Below are positions 24,781 to 34,800 of a DNA stretch of 64,000 nucleotides, one piece after another. The notes beneath the pieces were generated by a model. It worked only from the letters and a program-made list of their open reading frames with translations. It was not told the DNA's origin and did no database searches. The position numbers and the translations under genes are program-made. This stretch comes from JANSWP01 sp041941305 (lineage in GTDB: Bacteria > Bacteroidota > Bacteroidia > Chitinophagales > Saprospiraceae), in contig JBGTQJ010000032.1 in assembly GCA_041941305.1 (NCBI GenBank), forward strand, positions 38,203 to 102,202, in the 5' to 3' direction. Position 1 is the first letter of the stretch. Every line of letters begins with the position of its first letter.

Positions 24781-27700
24781 TTATCCCAAACTTTCAATTT
24801 CCAAATACTTGGAAGGCAAACAGCCAAAGCGCTCCTTAAATACTTGCGTAAAGTGTGCAGGATTTTTGAAGCCAACCGTATAGCAAATTTCAGCTATGGT
24901 CTCAAAGGATTTGTTTTCTAAAAGATGGCGGGCTTTCATTAAACGAGCTTCTTTAAGGTACTGCCCGGGAGATAGTCCCGTATTCGATTTAATTTTTGTT
25001 CGCAGTTGTCGTTCAGAAATAGCCATTTTTTGCGCCAGGTAGCTTACATTGAGACGGCTGTCCCCCATATGTTCTTCAACTACTTTTTCCAAAGCATCCA
25101 ACCATTGTGCATCTACTGAAGGGGGCACTTCAAACTGGATACCCACACCTGATTCTGAATGAGGCTTTCGCATATCTTTTCGCAACTCATAATTAGCAAG
25201 CAGATTATCAATTCTTGCCAATAACTCTTCTACGTCGAAAGGTTTTGAGAGATAATCATCTACACCAATTCTTAATGCAAATAATTTATCCTTTGACTCT
25301 ACACGTGCGGTAAGCATTACGAAAGGTTTATTTTGCCACTTCGGATGAGCCTTTATCCTTTCAAATAATTCGAAGCCATCCATTTCCGGCATCATCAAGT
25401 CTGAGAGGATTAGGTCAATATCTTTTTCAACTGCCAATTTTTCCAATGCAGTTTTACCATTATCTGCAATTGAAATATTGTATATATGCGAAAGTGTGGA
25501 TGCGATAAAATCAGACATATCCTTGTTATCTTCTACCAATAGCACTTTATGTAACTTACCTGTTAATTTAGGTGTATGTTTTTTCGAGATAACAGGTATC
25601 TGTTCATTTTTAGATACCATATAAGCTTCATCAAATACTTCTTTTTTAGGCAAAAGAAACTTAAAGGTGCTACCATGCCCAAGGACACTTTCTACCGACA
25701 ATTTACCTCCCATCAATTTGGCGTATTCGCTACAAATGGACAAGCCTATCCCTGCACCGCCTGCTTTGACATTGACGTTTTCTTTTTTGGATTGATAAAA
25801 GCGATCAAAAATATGTGGAAGGTCGTCAGGTTCAATTCCCAATCCCGAATCCTTCATTTTAAGAAGGATTTGGTTTTCTAAATCTTTTACTGTTAACAAA
25901 ACTGTTCCAGAAGAGGGTGTAAATTTTAATGCGTTACTCAATAAGTTATTCAGGATTTTTTCAAATTTCTTTACATCCAACTTTAATACAATATGCTCGG
26001 GAACTTCATAATTCATCTCCATCTCAATGTTTCGATATTGAGCATAAGAGACAAATGATCCAAAAATTCTCCTAATCAGCGGATAAAAAGCCACTTTGGA
26101 CTCTTCAAGTTTTAATTTTCCCGCCTCCATTTTGGACAAATCCAGTATTTCTTCAACTAAGCCAAGCAATTTATTTACCTGCTTTTCCATTTTATTCAAA
26201 TGCCCGGTATGCTGTAAAGACAAATTGCCTTTCTTCAACATTTCTTTTATTGGTGCCAAAATCAGGGTAATCGGTGTCTGCAATTCATGGGTTACATTGG
26301 CAAAAAAGCGAGATTTCAGGCGATCTATTACCTTTAAGGCCTCGGCTTGATGCGCAATTTTCTCGGTTCTCTTTTGCACTTCTTGTTCCAATTTCAATTT
26401 TTGCCCTTCAAGCCACTTTGTTCTGGATTTCACATAAAAATAGATACCAGCAGCTGCCAATATTCCCAGAATCGTCCAAAACCACCATTCCCAATAAAAG
26501 GGTCTCAACGCAATTATTGTTAGAGATAAAATACTGTCAGACCATTCTCCGTTGGCTCCCTTGCCTTTAATAGCCAGGACATAATTTCCATAAGGCAAGC
26601 TGGTTATCCGAATAAAATTTTCCTCAATATGTCTCCAGTTATCACTAAATCCTTCAATTCTATATTTAAACCTATGTTGTTCCACATCTCCAAAATCCAA
26701 TAGTGCAAATCGCAATTCCAACAATTTATCAGTAGGTTGGATATAAATGGTTTCAGTCCCGTTTAATAATTCAGTCCTATCCGTCATCTTGGTTTCATTT
26801 TCATCCAAAACCCGATAACTCGTAAATTCAAACGGTACCGTCGGCTTTTCTTTTTTTTCAAAATCTTTGGGATGAAAGGAGATGATTCCACCTAAACCTC
26901 CAAAATACAATGTTCCGTCTTTGGCTTGATGGTGAGAATGATAGTTGAATTCACGATGTGGAAGACCATCATCTGTATGATAGCTATTGATTTCAAAATT
27001 GCCTTTATCAAAGTGCATCAAACCCTGGTCACTTGGAATCCACAATTTTCCATAATCGTCCTCATAGATAGCATAAGTATAGTTGTGAGAAAGTCCATCA
27101 AGTGTTGTAAACTGTCTGGTTGGAAGCTTTGATTTAAGCGCTCCAGGAGGAACCCAACGAATAATTCCACCTCCTCTTGTAGCCAGCCAAAAGACCCCCA
27201 GGGAATCTTCATGTAAATGAACCAAAGTGTTGTATGGCAAGGGATGTAGCTTTTCACCAGAATGGTAATGTGCAACAATCCCTTTTTCCAAATCCATTAA
27301 AAAAAGACCCTTGTAACTAAGTATCCAAAGCCCTTCTTCATTTTCGTGGAAGTAAGTAACTTTTGAGTTTTTTAAAACGGAAAACTCATTGTATGCTTCA
27401 AAAGGAGCATAAGTCTCTGTTTTTTTGTCCAGCCAATACAATCCCGTACCAGAACCAATTAGAAGTCTTTCTCCTGCATTGTCATTCCACAAGGTAAATG
27501 CTTCAAAATCAATTTGCCCAATAGGAATCCTTCTACTTGAATTTGTTTTAATATCATAATGAAATAAAGGATTATTCCTTCCATATAAACATCCCCACAT
27601 CTGACCATCTTCATATAGCACCTCATAGGTGAAAAAATCTTTTTTCAGCACCTCTACTTCTTGTTTCTGAGGATCCCATTTGTACAAACCCCGATTAACA

Positions 27701-28821
27701 AAATAAATATTGCCTGCTTCATCTTCAGTAATACCACGGCTATCTGAAGATCTGGCCAAGTCATGCACCAATTGAAATTTGTGAGGTTTTATTAAAAAGT
27801 TATAAAATCCATATGCAGAGGTCGTCAAAACAGAATTTTTCACTTCTTCTACCCTGGCATAACTTTGGGAAATCATTAAACTTCGACCCTCTTTTTCTTC
27901 AAATGTGTGAATCCAATCCCCTTTTCGTGAAAAAATTTCCATTTTTCCATCCTGGGCAATTAACCAGACTCCATCTTTTCTTCTATCAACCAGATAGTTA
28001 TAATTGGGATGAATTTCAAAAGGCTTAATATCTTTCCTAAAAAGAAAAGGCTCCAGTTTACCATTTTCCATTTTCATCCAAATTCTTTTGGGATTTTTGT
28101 TGTCTAAGGTTCCTATCCAAATTTGATCCTTTCCAGCCCAAATGTCGAAAATGTGATCAGGGACTGTTAGTTGTTCCGCTATATTCCCCAAAGTATCTAT
28201 TTGAATCAGGTTGTTAAAGCCACCTATCCAGATTCTATCTTTTTCGTCAACTGTAATATATTGTATGCTCACTTCAGGGTTTTCAAAAACCTTATTAAAC
28301 TGCCCATTGTATTGATACAATTTCCCATCTTTTAAAGCTATCCAGTTGCGTTTTTGGGGATCCTGAATTTTAGCATTTTGTATATCTTCTACTTTGAATG
28401 GAGCTTTTCCTTCAAAATATTCGTCAAAAGGAATCGCCTTATATGTATTTAAATTAAAAACATCAACCTTTAAATCGTATGTCCAGTTTGAGGTAGAATT
28501 GTAGCCCCACAATTTATCGTTAAATAACCAAATATTTCCCTCTTCATCTTCCTCCATTTTAAATACTCCAATATCACCAGACAAACCACTTTTTTCTCGA
28601 GAAAACTGTTTGAATTCATAGCCGTCATAGCGATTTAATCCATATTGATCGCTGATCCAGACAAACCCCCGATTATCCTGATAAATTGCTAGTGTTAGCA
28701 TGTTGGCCAAACCATCCTCCACAGAGTAAAAGGATTGCTGAAATTGGTAATGTTGACCAAAGACAGAAACAAAGCCCAAAAAGAGGGGCAGGAAGATTGC
28801 TCTTTTGAGAATGCTAAACAC
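24781..28821 (-). CDS. Hybrid two-component system regulator (HTCS), propeller / kinase / receiver / AraC
   Basis: The 1346-residue protein starts at a GTG codon with a signal peptide. Two-component regulator propeller repeats occupy ~30-650, followed by a Y_Y_Y domain (~690-755) and one membrane segment (WWFWTILGILAAAGIYFYV). Cytoplasmic domains are HisKA with the phosphoacceptor His in FFANVTHELQTP, HATPase_c (GLGIEPDD, GAGIGLSICSEYAKL), a receiver with Asp in DLILSDLMMPEMDGFE and an AraC-type HTH (TIAEICYTVGFKNPAHFTQV) at the end. HTCS proteins bind glycan fragments outside and activate neighbouring polysaccharide-use genes. No SusC/D pair is in the window, so the target is unclear. The divergent gene at 29365 is the nearest candidate. 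Confidence 0.94.
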   Translation of the reverse strand: MFSILKRAIFLPLFLGFVSVFGQHYQFQQSFYSVEDGLANMLTLAIYQDNRGFVWISDQYGLNRYDGYEFKQFSREKSGLSGDIGVFKMEEDEEGNIWLFNDKLWGYNSTSNWTYDLKVDVFNLNTYKAIPFDEYFEGKAPFKVEDIQNAKIQDPQKRNWIALKDGKLYQYNGQFNKVFENPEVSIQYITVDEKDRIWIGGFNNLIQIDTLGNIAEQLTVPDHIFDIWAGKDQIWIGTLDNKNPKRIWMKMENGKLEPFLFRKDIKPFEIHPNYNYLVDRRKDGVWLIAQDGKMEIFSRKGDWIHTFEEKEGRSLMISQSYARVEEVKNSVLTTSAYGFYNFLIKPHKFQLVHDLARSSDSRGITEDEAGNIYFVNRGLYKWDPQKQEVEVLKKDFFTYEVLYEDGQMWGCLYGRNNPLFHYDIKTNSSRRIPIGQIDFEAFTLWNDNAGERLLIGSGTGLYWLDKKTETYAPFEAYNEFSVLKNSKVTYFHENEEGLWILSYKGLFLMDLEKGIVAHYHSGEKLHPLPYNTLVHLHEDSLGVFWLATRGGGIIRWVPPGALKSKLPTRQFTTLDGLSHNYTYAIYEDDYGKLWIPSDQGLMHFDKGNFEINSYHTDDGLPHREFNYHSHHQAKDGTLYFGGLGGIISFHPKDFEKKEKPTVPFEFTSYRVLDENETKMTDRTELLNGTETIYIQPTDKLLELRFALLDFGDVEQHRFKYRIEGFSDNWRHIEENFIRITSLPYGNYVLAIKGKGANGEWSDSILSLTIIALRPFYWEWWFWTILGILAAAGIYFYVKSRTKWLEGQKLKLEQEVQKRTEKIAHQAEALKVIDRLKSRFFANVTHELQTPITLILAPIKEMLKKGNLSLQHTGHLNKMEKQVNKLLGLVEEILDLSKMEAGKLKLEESKVAFYPLIRRIFGSFVSYAQYRNIEMEMNYEVPEHIVLKLDVKKFEKILNNLLSNALKFTPSSGTVLLTVKDLENQILLKMKDSGLGIEPDDLPHIFDRFYQSKKENVNVKAGGAGIGLSICSEYAKLMGGKLSVESVLGHGSTFKFLLPKKEVFDEAYMVSKNEQIPVISKKHTPKLTGKLHKVLLVEDNKDMSDFIASTLSHIYNISIADNGKTALEKLAVEKDIDLILSDLMMPEMDGFELFERIKAHPKWQNKPFVMLTARVESKDKLFALRIGVDDYLSKPFDVEELLARIDNLLANYELRKDMRKPHSESGVGIQFEVPPSVDAQWLDALEKVVEEHMGDSRLNVSYLAQKMAISERQLRTKIKSNTGLSPGQYLKEARLMKARHLLENKSFETIAEICYTVGFKNPAHFTQVFKERFGCLPSKYLEIESLG

Positions 28822-29364
28822 CCGTTTCTTTTTTTCTGTAATGCTTTATTTTGGTTGGCAGGGTAGCCTTTCTATGCCATTTGCTGGATTATTAACCGAT
28901 CTTACCATTTTTTCTGAAAGGCATAATGATGAGGAGACTCAAAAATAAAATTTTTTTGAAATTATATTTTTATTTCTTGCAATTGAATCAAAATAAATTT
29001 CATCCTTCCTGATACCTCCTATCCACGATTATTCTTATTTTTGCACTTCATCTTATCTTTTTTGGCTAATCTAAAAAGTTTAAAACCACATCGGTTTTTA
29101 AACATCTACAACCCTCATTTATTGATCACTTTGGAGAGACATAAGTCATCCCGGATTTTAACGATAATAACCTTTTCGTTTTTTTCTTTTTCTTAATCCA
29201 TTGATATTCAAGCTATTGCGGAGCAGTAGTTGCGGGTTTGACCAACCCACAATAATAGCGCATTATATAGTGAGTTGAAATTCAATTGTTTAAGGTACAA
29301 TTTGAAAATTCGGGATAACTCATATTTGTCCATAGTCTTTTTTTCAAATTTTAAAACTAAAATC
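28822..29364. other. Divergent intergenic region (543 bp)
   Basis: Non-coding stretch between the HTCS gene and the divergent propeller-like gene, presumably with both promoters. No clear repeat or RNA structure was seen beyond a short hairpin-like GGGTT / AACCC near 29230. Confidence 0.4.
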
Positions 29365-30141
29365 ATGTCAAACAGCAAAGGAAATCAGTACCCCTTGTGG
29401 TACATCAGCAATGAGTTTGGGGTATACGCCGTGGATAAAAGCGGTAGTGCCCATTCCAAGTCCAAAACCAATTTTGCAATGGATATCGGTGTTTCCGAGG
29501 ACGGAACCGTGTGGGTTTTATCCAATGAACCAGACCCTGATGGTGGAGGAGCCAAAATTTACTGGAGCAATGGCGATGGATCATGGAACGAAATTAACAC
29601 TAGCGACCCAGGAGGCATTAAAATTTCAGGTGCAGCCAATTCCAGGTGTATTTATCTCACATCAGAAGGAGACATATATACACTCAATACGGATGGAACA
29701 ACTACCAAAGACTATTCGAATTCAGGTTTTATGATGATAACTTATGGAGGCAATTACATATGGGCAGTAGTCCCCGAAAAAGAAGGTGGCATTCCGGTAT
29801 TAAGGTACACCAGCGTTACAGATCCCACCAAAACCTGGACAACCTTTGGAAATGGTGTGCATCCCACCAGTATTTCATCCAACTATCAGGGTACCTGCTT
29901 TGCTGTTTTAAATTTTAATCCGGTCTATTACACAGTGGATGGACAATCTGGAAGTGCTGGTGCTGGAGCAGATGGCACAACCATGCAAATATCATTTAGA
30001 AATTGGAATTTTATCTTAACAACTGATGCCACTTCAGACGGAAACCAAATTATGGAATGGCAGGATACCAATGGTGGTACTTATATGGCTATTACACCCA
30101 GAGGATCCCGCGTGGAATCTTCTTATTATAGGGCTAGCTAA
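29365..30141 (+). CDS. Small propeller-like (tectonin-like) protein
   Basis: Start at ATG giving MSNSKGNQYPLWYISNEFGV; the longer frame from 29275 adds 30 unrelated residues. The 258-residue protein has repeats of ~45 residues with W and Gly-rich turns: AMDIGVSEDGTVWVLSNEPD, IYWSNGDGSWNEINT, IKISGAANSRCIYLTSEGDI. This resembles tectonin/tachylectin-type beta-propellers, which bind sugars or lipids. No signal peptide is seen, unlike the other propeller proteins here. It is divergent from the HTCS gene. Terminator follows at 30182-30202. Family call is tentative. Confidence 0.5.
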   Translation: MSNSKGNQYPLWYISNEFGVYAVDKSGSAHSKSKTNFAMDIGVSEDGTVWVLSNEPDPDGGGAKIYWSNGDGSWNEINTSDPGGIKISGAANSRCIYLTSEGDIYTLNTDGTTTKDYSNSGFMMITYGGNYIWAVVPEKEGGIPVLRYTSVTDPTKTWTTFGNGVHPTSISSNYQGTCFAVLNFNPVYYTVDGQSGSAGAGADGTTMQISFRNWNFILTTDATSDGNQIMEWQDTNGGTYMAITPRGSRVESSYYRAS

Positions 30142-30181
30142 AGCAATTAACAATTGACTTTCAAATAATACTCTTGGTTCA

Positions 30182-30202
30182 GGGGTCGAAAGACCCTTTT
30201 TC
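30182..30202 (+). terminator. Rho-independent terminator of the propeller-like gene
   Basis: GGGTC pairs with GACCC across GAAA, followed by a T-rich run (TTTTT). It lies just after the stop at 30141 on the plus strand. Confidence 0.75.
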
Positions 30203-30220
30203 CTTTTTACAAAATACGGT

Positions 30221-31465
30221 CTAAGGTTTTTCAACACACAACAGCTTCATTGTCTTTTGGAAAGATTGTTCGTTAAATATTTTAAGCCAGTAATGTCCCC
30301 TTGACAAATTCACCTTCTTTAAATTAAGAGAAATAGTTTTCTTACTGGATCTATTTTCAAAATTCCATGATTTTAATAATTGAGCCTGATCATTTAACAA
30401 CCAAACTTGAAACGGCGTATTTACCATCTCAGGAATTTTAATATTGATTTTATTGGAAAATGGGTTTGGAAAGACTTCTATTCTTATTTCCTCACTTTGA
30501 ACTTCAAATGCTGGATCGACGATATTGGTTACCCAATCGGAAATACTGAATTTTAGTAGCTTTTGTGGAAAGATGCTGATATTTTCGGAAGCTATATACC
30601 CATCTCGACCTTGACTGAAACACAGTCCTTCAGGTTGACTAATATTCAATACATTGCCCAGAGCAATTTTTCGTTTATTACCGGAAAAAAATTGTCCATC
30701 CTGATAATCAAAAAACAACCACATAAAAGCGTTGCCAACAATACTATATCCCAACAGTACAATTTCACCCTGCTCTGTGATATCTGCTGCAGTAATATAA
30801 CCCTGAACATTCATAGAGTCTCTCAATTCAGCTATTTGAGTTCCGGAGGTTTTGGGCAGTACGTAATGGCGGGTTTTAAAATCTACCCAATTTTTTGAAA
30901 AGAGATGTAAACTATCCCCATGTGCAAAAAATGCTTCACAGTCATAATTGTTCGCATTATGAGCAGGCGTAAAATCAACCTGATCACTAAAGGAAAATGC
31001 TATCACCTCGGGAACAACCGCGTTTTGAGAGAGATCCGTTTTTTTGATTTTATACACCTTCAAATCCATCCTGTTTCCATTATTATTTCCAAAATCACCA
31101 AGGTATAAATACTCCTCATCCTCTGCCAGTTCTTCCCAGTCGATATTATCTGCTCCAACGACGATCACTGAATGAATAATTTCCCCAGTCAGGGTGTCTA
31201 TCTGAAATAATTTGTCCTCATTCCCCCCGTCCAGATGCGTCCATAATTGATCATCAAAAGAGGCCAAGCCTGAAGGTTCTGGCAAGGAATTCGGTAATTC
31301 AACGATTTCTTCTGGTAAATAATTGGTGGTAGAATATACACAGGAGCCATCATTCTCCATTGCGTTTTGGTCGTAGTTCGTAGCTTGAGGATCGGTACAA
31401 CCCAACTGGGCATTGGCATGAAAAATAATTGTAAGACAGTATATTAAAAGCAATAAGTATTTCAT
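30221..31465 (-). CDS. Secreted protein with T9SS C-terminal sorting domain
   Basis: The ATG at 31465 is used; 31468 is a preceding GTG. The 414-residue protein has a signal peptide, then GCTDPQATNYDQNAMENDGS plus C, a short Cys motif common at the N-termini of Bacteroidota secreted proteins. The middle has propeller-like strands (LASFDDQLWTHLDGGNEDKL, EEYLYLGDFGNNNGNRMDLK). The C-terminal ~80 residues form a type A T9SS sorting domain (EVFPNPFSNKINIKIP ... SRGHYWLKIFNEQ). It should be secreted by the type IX system and attached to the cell surface or released. Function is unknown. Confidence 0.82.
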   Translation of the reverse strand: MKYLLLLIYCLTIIFHANAQLGCTDPQATNYDQNAMENDGSCVYSTTNYLPEEIVELPNSLPEPSGLASFDDQLWTHLDGGNEDKLFQIDTLTGEIIHSVIVVGADNIDWEELAEDEEYLYLGDFGNNNGNRMDLKVYKIKKTDLSQNAVVPEVIAFSFSDQVDFTPAHNANNYDCEAFFAHGDSLHLFSKNWVDFKTRHYVLPKTSGTQIAELRDSMNVQGYITAADITEQGEIVLLGYSIVGNAFMWLFFDYQDGQFFSGNKRKIALGNVLNISQPEGLCFSQGRDGYIASENISIFPQKLLKFSISDWVTNIVDPAFEVQSEEIRIEVFPNPFSNKINIKIPEMVNTPFQVWLLNDQAQLLKSWNFENRSSKKTISLNLKKVNLSRGHYWLKIFNEQSFQKTMKLLCVEKP

Positions 31466-31559
31466 CACATCATTTCTTGTTCAAAAAAAATATAAAATTA
31501 GTCATTCCTCCTGTTTCACAATATCATTTGCACCTCAAAAACTGTCCTTAAAATAGCAC

Positions 31560-31609
31560 GGCTTTTCACAGTTCTGCAATGCTTTGGAATTGCAGAACTG
31601 TGAAAAGCC
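31560..31609. repeat. 21 bp perfect-stem hairpin
   Basis: GGCTTTTCACAGTTCTGCAA plus T at 31560-31580 is the exact complement of 31589-31609, with an 8-base loop. It lies between two co-directional T9SS genes and may insulate them. AATAGCACGG at its left flank resembles the AAGTAGCACGG just after the MarR gene at 46728. Confidence 0.6.
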
Positions 31610-31805
31610 ATACTAAAAAAAGGAGCCCCCCTCCGGAATCCGGAGAGAGGCCATCCCAAAAACTGCTCTTTGATTAAGCCTTAAGGTATAGACCCCCACC
31701 TCAAGACTTATATCCTCTAAACCGATTGACGGTTAAGTCAGTCGGCAGTCCACAGTAAGCAGTTGGCAAAAGCCTCCTGCAAACTGCATACTGCCTACTG
31801 AAATA

Positions 31806-34800
31806 TTATTTTATAAGGATCATCTTCTTCGTAGCAGTTTCAGTAGCTGTACTCAAAGTGTAGTAAAGAACACCAGTTGCAGACAAGTCTCTACTGCTGA
31901 TGGATACTTGGTTAGCACCTTTGTTGAATTCTCCTTGTACTGTGAACAATGCTTTACCAGAAAGGTCATTCACTGTCAAAGTAGCTACACCAGCCTCAGG
32001 AAGGTTGAAAGCAATAATTGTTTCTCCCTTGAATGGGTTAGGTGTATTCTGGAACAATTCGAAAGTAGTTGCTACAGAACCATTGAAGGTCAATTCTACA
32101 TCTAGCAAATCGCCAGTGTTGCTATAAGCTTCAGCAGCGGTGCGAGTAGAGTTGATGCTCAACAAGTCGCTCAATTGAGCGTCAGTCTTAGCTACGAAAG
32201 TTAATCCGAATAGATCGTTGGAAGTAGCTTGGCCATTCCAGCTGGTAGTGATAGCACCTTCGTTTAGGAAAGTCATACCAAAGTTCTCAGCTGTAGCCAA
32301 TCCAGCACTTACTTCTACAAACTCAAGTGCTTTTTGGTCGAAGTTCAGAGTAAACTGGTAACCAAGTGCATTGAAGTCATTGGAAGCAAAGTTTACTGTG
32401 TATGTTTCACCAGCGGTCAAAGTTTGATCTTGAACATTGATGTTCAATTGACCAGCAGAGCGATCGTCAGTGTTATCAAAGTTGTTAGTCTTAGCGTTTC
32501 CGTTAAGATCTCCAATCTTGATAGCTATGAAATCAGCATCGTTGATTTCACCTTGTAAGTTGTTAATATTGATCAATTCTGGGAATTCCTCAGACCAAGG
32601 ATTGTCAGCTTGTGGGAAGTCATAAGCAGTCTCCACAAATCTCCAGCTTGTGTTGTTAGGGAAATCAGAATTGATTTGAAGAATTACTTTACGCAATTCA
32701 ACCATATCGAAAGTAGTGATGGTCTCAGAATTGTTAACATCAGCAGCAATCAATTTGTATGGAGAATCGAGCAATGCAGTTCCTAAGATATGCTTACGCA
32801 TGATAACCAAATCAAAAGTAGTTACACCATTGAGTGGATCATCGTCGAAAGCAGGAGTTACTGTGTAGTCGCTAGCTGCAGGTACATTCAAGTTGAAAGC
32901 ACCATTGATGTCAGTAGTTACAACACCCATATCGGTTGTACCATTGATTTCAACTTCTACACCAGAAACGCCTTCAGCATCTTCTGTCTCAACAACACCA
33001 GCGATAAGTGGATCGCCACCTGGGCATACGTCCATGTTGTCTTGAACAACGATTTCAACAACACAGTAGTCTTGGTTGCCAGCAGCATCAGTAACCCACA
33101 TTTCAACCAGGTTAGATCCTACTTCATCACAAGTAAAGGTTCTGTTCTTATTGTTTACGTTTGCAGAGAAAGAATATTCAAGGTCACCTGGGCAATTGTC
33201 AAAGCTACCTAGGTTGAAGTCACTAGCCCATACTTCGATCATACCTGTTTGCATAATTTCAACAAATACGTCTTGGCAGTAAGGAGTAGGCTTCTTGCAA
33301 TCTTCAACAGTAATGGTTACATCACACAAAGTTTTGTTGTTACAACCATCATCAACTTTTACAGTAACGTTGTAAGTACCAGGACCTACATTAGCGGTAG
33401 TGAAGCTGGTAAAGTCACCAGATACAGAGTAAGAAATGTAATCTTCAGGAGCACAGTCATCAACAGTTGGTTGAGGAATGGAAACGGTTGTAGTACAACC
33501 AGGTCCATCTATACAAACTGGCAAGTTACCAGTGCAGTCACCATTGTTGTAGGAATATACGTTATCATCCTGAACTACAGGAGCAGCGTTATCCATAACT
33601 TTGATTTCCTGTACATCACTGTAGTATCCATTTGAAGGATCGTGTGGTCCATCTTCATCGAAATCACACCAGTCAATTACTACCCACTCACGCAAGATTT
33701 TGAAACAAGCGTTGTCAGAGATTGGGAAGTATTGATCGAAGTGGTTGATTGCGAGCAATTCACAGTCGTCACCATTGATATTTGGTCCGTTGAAAGGAGC
33801 TGGCAAATCATCAGGATCAGTGCTGTTTTGGTATCCAGTACCACCAGTAGTGTTACAAACTGCGGTGTAATTTGGTGGGAAGCTAATACTCAATGGAGTA
33901 TTGTCAACAATATCAATTCTTTGGATGCAAGAGCTGCTATTGCCTTGCTTGTCAGTAGCTCTCCAACGTCTGCGTACGAAACCTTCGCCACAAGCGTTTA
34001 GATTCACTTGAATGTTTTGCCATGTCAAATCGTCTAAACCACAAGCATCAGTAGCTGTCGCTTCACCAGTCAAAGAAGTATCATTGTAGTCAGTCCAGCA
34101 CATGATTTCTTTATCAGGTGGGCAGGTGATGATTGGAGGAGTTTTGTCATCCACCAATACTTCTACCATACAGTCTTCGCTGGTATTGTCGTGGCAATCA
34201 GTGACACGCATGAAGACCATTACAGGACCTGGGCAATCGTCACCATCAAACTCAACATAAGCACCCCAGCCAGAACCCTGGCGACGTACTTCAAATTCAA
34301 GCTCGTAGTGATCGCAGCAGTTATCGTGGCTACCATCATCAAATGTTTCAGCATAAATAATAGCTGTACAATCAGGATCCAAAGTTACCTGAGTGATCTC
34401 ATCACAAACAGGAGTTGGAGCATCGTCATCTTCAACTGTAATGTAAGTCTCACAGTAATCGTGGTTGTGACAATCATCGGTCAATTTGTAAACAACTCTA
34501 TGCTCACCTAGTGAAAGACCGAATACAGTACCACCATTTCCATCAATAGTTGCAAACAATACTTCAATGTATCCCAATCCATAAGGAGGAGCAGGAACCA
34601 ATTCGTAAACTTCAGTAACTACTTCGTAGCTAGAGCAATCCTCATTTACAGTTGCAGGAGGAATATTGCCACTCCAGGTGCAGCTAGTAGGACCACCATT
34701 GGTACCAACAGTCCAGGGATTTGCACATACGATGTCGGTTGTGGTATCCAAAACCTTGATGATTTGAGTGTACTCTAGAATCTCCCCTGTACACCAGTCT

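Noticed and set aside
24781..28821. Polysaccharide utilisation locus
   Set aside because: The HTCS is present, but no SusC/SusD or glycoside hydrolase gene was found in the window.
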